From positions 41,818,716 through 41,882,715 of the forward strand of contig OZ024857.1 of the NCBI GenBank assembly GCA_964017155.1: a stretch of 64,000 bases of DNA, read 5' to 3'. Positions 54,901-60,900 of the stretch are shown piece after piece. This stretch comes from Oasisia sp. SBJ-2009. Taxonomy: Eukaryota > Annelida > Polychaeta > Sabellida > Siboglinidae. A program made the translations under genes and the position numbers. The notes under the pieces are model-generated. The model ran no database searches, was not told the DNA's origin, and saw only the letters and a list, made by a program, of their open reading frames with translations. Every line of letters begins with the position of its first letter. Positions within the stretch are counted from its first letter, which is position 1.

Positions 54901-57900
54901 TAAATTAATATTCTTAGATAAAAAACATCTAAGTAGAATAAGACAAATATTTTTTAGCTTATCTAATGTAACATAGTGTAATAAATATAAATAATATAAA
55001 AGATTGGTAAAAGCAATGCAGAAACTGAACTCTGCCGTGGGAAAAGAGAGTCAAAATAATGAGTCTTTAGGCGTGCCTTGAAAGTTGCTAGAAAGCCAGA
55101 CATATTGATGTCATGAGGCATTTGTTGAGTGGATATTGATCACCGTGGTTATGACACTTCAGAGCCTCCCCAACTGGAGAAGACGATTCGAGACCAGGCG
55201 GTGGACAAGGGTGACACTCTCAAGGTGAAGATTCCCTTCTCCGGCACCGGCCCCTTCGACTTCAAGGTCAGGAAGAACAACCGCGACCTTCGTCTCAACG
55301 ATCGGGTGCAGTTCACACCTTTCGATGACTACGTCATTCTGCAGATAAAAGGTAGGTGACACTATTCACTTCCTGGACTGATTTAGTCATTCTATGATAT
55401 TTACAACCATGTTTAGACTATTAAAATGTATGTGACTGTATTGTAAGTTAAATTTTCTTATTAGAAGAATTGTAGAATATATTCTACAGATATGAATTAT
55501 TATAAGTTGCTTATATACATTACAATGGTACATTGAATATTAGACTGAAAACTTGATAAGATCACCTTTGTTAAATGCATTTATTACAACTACTACACAG
55601 AATGTTGCAGGAATGTTGTTGTGTTGTGAGACACAAGTTTACATGTATGGTACACACATTTTACAAGTCATTGCTGGAAAATATTTAACATAAAATAGTA
55701 AATTTGAAGTATCACAAAATATTAAATTCAGCCATAAAATCACAAAACATAAAATATGCAGTTGTTGTATTTTTGAAATAATAATTGTTTACAAGAAATA
55801 GTTTGCTGGTTTTCGCAGTGTCTGTTTAGTTGCCGGTGATGAATGTAAGGTTTGATGATTTAAAGGAGTGTTTTGCTGTTTTGTCTGACAGATGCGGAGC
55901 AGGACGACTCTGGCAGTTACAGCATTGACATCAGCAATGACAGCGGCGTCATCTCATGCCCGTTCAACGTCGCCGTTAAAGGTACGTTTCTTGTACATTT
56001 TCATGAGCCTTGTATGACATGTCATAGAATAAATAATATTTTGGGTTAAAGCATAGTGCACGATTTTGTTTGGAAACAGTTATTTAATCTTCTGTTGAAA
56101 GATGTCAACGTAATTATGTACAGATTGTGACTAGGTGACAAAAACAATGATAGTGTCAAGACAAGTACAACACAAATCCAAGTTTTGTGGGTTTTATTTT
56201 GAAAATGCTTCTGGGTTTCGTCCTAGATGAAAGACATTTACACAATCTTTAAATATTGTAAATATCCAAATTCATCAGCCCCTAGCAACATGGGCTGAAA
56301 TCTTGTTTGTAGATTTCAGTTGTGAAATTTCACCCATTCATAAATTTTACCTAGATTAGCTTTTTTGTTTTTTCCTAAAATCTGTTACATACTAGTGTTG
56401 CCACGGTAACAATGTGTGTATTGTGTGACCGACAGCGACCCCTGGTGCCTGCACTGGCCCCCTGCGAGTGTCAGACATCAGTCGCAGCACGTGTCACCTG
56501 TCGTGGAAGGCGCCGCGTGACACAGGCGGGGCCAAGGTGACCAACTACGTCGTAGAGAAGAAGGAGACGGGCAAACCCTACTGGACCACAGTTGCATCTT
56601 TCGCAAAGGTCAGTGGTAGTGTCTGCAACATGGCCAGTCATCTGGCTGGTTCCTCTTATATACGTCAGTGATTTTAGGCATTGGACCTGGACCCTTGGGG
56701 GCACATGTTTAGTGGAATGGAGATACCAATGGTAGGCTTAGGTCCAAATATGTTTGAAAGGGATGTAGTTGGAGGTGTTTGGTGAGCCTCGGTCTCCAAT
56801 AGTGATGATTACTTTGATGAAGGATTGTTAATCTTCTTGTTTCTGATATCTACAGTGGAACTGGCCATAGTTGATGTCCTTGGTTTTTGCTCTCTGTCAT
56901 TCCAATATTGTTCCTGTCACAATACATTGGATGAAATATTTATGTTCGATTCCAGTCCAAAATGTTCCGACTAACTGCAGTCAAAATTATATCTGTATTC
57001 AGCTGATATTTATTAATTTTGTCACTTGTTAATGGTGTGCTTGTGTCACTTGTTAATGGTGTGCTTGTGTCACTTGTCAATGGTGTGCTTGTGTCACGTG
57101 TCAATGGTGTGTTTGTGTCACGTGTCAATGGTGTGCTTGTGTCACATGTTAATGGTGTGCTTGTGTCACGTGTTAATGGTGTGCTTGTGTCACCTATCAA
57201 TGGTATGGTTGTGTGCTTGCAGGACACAGAGTTTGACGTGCAGGGGCTCTATGAGGACAATGAGTACATGTTCCGCGTGGCCGCAGTCAATGAGAACGGC
57301 TGTGGCGAGTGGCTCGAGGCAGACAGCCCCATCGTGGCCAAGTTGTCTTTCGGTAAGATCCTACATCAGAATAATGCATGGTAAATCTCGAGTAAATTTT
57401 AGTAAAAATGTAAATTAAAGTGTAACAAAAAATATTTGACTAACTCTGCTCTTATTGGGGAGATAAATAAACACTTTCAAATGGGTTCCCTGGTTCACTT
57501 ATCTGATGTTGATACTGCAATTATTGATATATCACTCTGCTATGTAAATCCCAACTGTACATCCTGTTTAATGCTATGCCACCCACTACGATAAACTATC
57601 AGCTATTTTCCTAAAACAAAATCTACAAACGTTTTCACATATCCGAAATTATTAAAATAATAAATAAATGTTTCACTTTTGAAATAACCTTGACCTTGTC
57701 CCCACCCAGACCGTCCTGGGATGCCTGGAATTCCCGACATCCAGGAAGTGGGAGGGGACTTTGTCAGCCTCACTTGGGAGAAGCCTTCGAGCGACGGCGG
57801 CGGCCGTATTATGGGCTACATCATCGAGAAGAAGGACGCGAACTACGACAGTTGGAGCCGGGTTAACCAGGTGCCTTCCCCAGCCACCATCTTCAACGTG

Positions 57901-60900
57901 GCAAACCTCATCGAGGACCGCGAGTACGAGTTTCGGGTGATTGCCGTCAACGAGGCTGGCGAGAGTAAAGCGGCAAGCACCGTCAGGAAGGTCAAGGTCA
58001 AGGACCCGAAAGGTGAGCTCTGCCACCTATCTCTATCAGTAGCGACGGTTGCACCATGCAAATTAATGGGTTTATTACTGTTTGTTTTAAATTACTGTAT
58101 TTTAATATTATATGAAGGTTAAGGTCAAGGACCCAAAAGGCGATTTCTGCCACCTATTTCTATCAGTAGCGCTAGTTCTACCATACAAAATGCACTAAGC
58201 CAATTTCAACACGGTTACCACTGAATATGAACGAGTCTATTACTGTTTGTTTTAAGTTACTGTATTTTATTAGAATTAATTTCATATGTTGAAGAAAAAT
58301 TCTTCTCTTATAAATTTGAGTGGTGTATTCTAGCCTTATTGTTACAACATGTCATATTTACAACATGTCATATTTACAACATGTCATATTTACAACATGT
58401 CATATTTACAACATGTCATATTTACAACATGTCATATTTATGACTTGTAATGACAAAGAGCACACAGAGGACGTGACACACAGAGGACGTGACACACAGA
58501 GGACGTGACACACAGAGGACGTGACACACAGAGGACGTGACACACAGAGGACGTGACACACAGAGGACGTGACACACAGAGGACGTGACACACAGAGGAC
58601 GTGACACACAGAGGACGTGACACACAGAGGACGTGACACACAGAGGACGTGACACACAGAGGACGTGACACGGGTGTAGTAATGATGATGTGTTCTGTTG
58701 TTCAGCTGCGACAATGCCTGAGATAGTGAGTGGTCTCAGGAACTGCCAGGCCGTGCAGGGCAAGGCCGCCAAGTTTGAGGTGGAAGTGGGCGGCAAGCCC
58801 GCGCCCTCCGTCATCTGGTGAGTCTGTCTAGATGTCCTGGACTCATCACCTTCTCCACTCCATCCCCATCTCTCTCACACCAGTGTTCCCATCTTCATTC
58901 CATTCTCGATCCCAACTCAGTCACGGTATCCAGCTTCTTCGTCTGCCCCCACTGGCTCTGAATAATTCCTCTGAGATTCCCCTTGTTTCATGTTGGTAGA
59001 ATACTCTTGTACACAGTATACCAAACATAATTCCTGAAAAATTGGCAGGTCTTCAGTGGGTGTAAGTACAACATGATGTTGTTGTTGTTGTTGTTATATA
59101 TTGGCATTCTGTTGATAGATTTGTTTATACAACATAGGCCACAATTTAGCCTGAGTTATCTAGATGCTGTGAAATGGCAGTGCTGTTTGCTCCCCCCCCC
59201 CTCATATTCCTCTTGTAAACTAGACCACTTTCAAATTTTATCCAATAGTAGTTATGGTTTACCCTAAATTTTAATGATTTTTTTTCACATGACCAGCCCA
59301 TTAAATCAACTCCCTGCCGACTGTCTTCTGATAATTTCATACCAACCTCCTTCCTGAATTATCACCATCTGGAAAACTTGGCAACATCTTCGTTCATCTA
59401 CGTATATGTTATCTGTGTCCTGTGGCTGTCATGATCAATGCTCAATGCATGTGTTATCATACCTATGTTTGTTCAGGTTCAAGGGAACGAGAGAACTGGT
59501 GGATGGAGGCAAGTACGAGATCATCCACGAGGGCAACACTCACATCCTCATTGTGCATGATGTCTATGGGGAGGACGCGGATGAATACAGTGCCAAGGTG
59601 GTCAACAGGGCCGGGTCAAGGACCAGTCGTGGAGACCTCCTCATCAGATGTGAGTGGACACTTGTAGAGATGTACTGGTGGGGCACTTGTGTCCTGATGT
59701 TTGATGTGGCTTTAACAAAAACCTGAACAACTCTTCTGTGATATATCTGTATACTAAATCTCTAACATATAGTCAGTCAAATTTGGGCTATTGCACTGTT
59801 AGGAAGAATTTACATCTTCCTCCTGCAAGATATAGGAAAATTACACACAAAAAGGTACACAGTATTTGAATAGCAACAATATGTTAACATAATCGTAATA
59901 TATTTAATTTACATATTGCCTTATTTGGAGATGATGTTACACCATGCATGTGCCTCAGATAACAATATGAAGCATTTTGACTTACTGGAACTTAGAAAGG
60001 TAAGTTCTTATATAGCGCAGTATCAGAGTACTTTACACTACACTTTTTAGGCAGACCTATTCTATTCTCTGGGAAGCATCCAGCCACGCTGCAATTAATG
60101 CGCAAAAAGCTGCTTGTACAAATATCAACTACTGTCTATAGCCAAGTACTTATTTATACAGCTGAGTAAACTGGAGCAATATAAAGTAAAAAAAAGCTTG
60201 CCCAAGGTTTAACACATCAACACAGTATTCAAACCCGGGTTCTCTTAGTCGAGAGTCCGAAAGAAGCTCTACCTCTGAGCTTAGTGACTGCACCCTACCA
60301 GTGAAATCTCATCATTTATAAAGTATAACGAATGGTGTTTCAGTGCATACAATCAATCACTTCATCTGCCATCATCTGTTTCAGCCCCACCCAAGATCAA
60401 GGTTCCTCCTCGCTTCCAGGATCTGTCGTCCTTCGAAAAGGGTGAGGAAGTCATCCTCAAGATCCCGTTCACGGGCTACCCGAAGCCGAAGGTTCGCTGG
60501 ACACGGGATGGGGAGGAGCTTGAAGGGAGCAGTCATTACCGTGTGGAGACAGGGGAGAGACACGCCATTCTCACCATCAAGGCTGCGGAGAAGTCCGACG
60601 ATGGTCCCTATCACCTCCAGCTGGAGAACGACCTCGGCATGGACTCCGCCGTCATCAAGATCGCCATCAATGGTGCGTATCAGTAACATATTATCAAAAA
60701 TCTGGAATCAACTTCCTTTATATTAAATCTTCTCAAACTATAGCCACCTTTCATAAGAAAACTCAAACATGTTTGTTTGAAATAGCTTTTCCACCAAAAG
60801 GTTTCGGCAATTCCATGCTCCAATTACGACTTGCCTGTTCTCTATGATTACACCAAATGATTAAATTAATGCTCAGGGATGTAACAAACAAAATATTTGT

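Noticed and set aside
58406..58814. Minus-strand SVCHVLCVSRPLC repeat frames
   Set aside because: Three minus-strand frames through the 16-bp array; no gene features.
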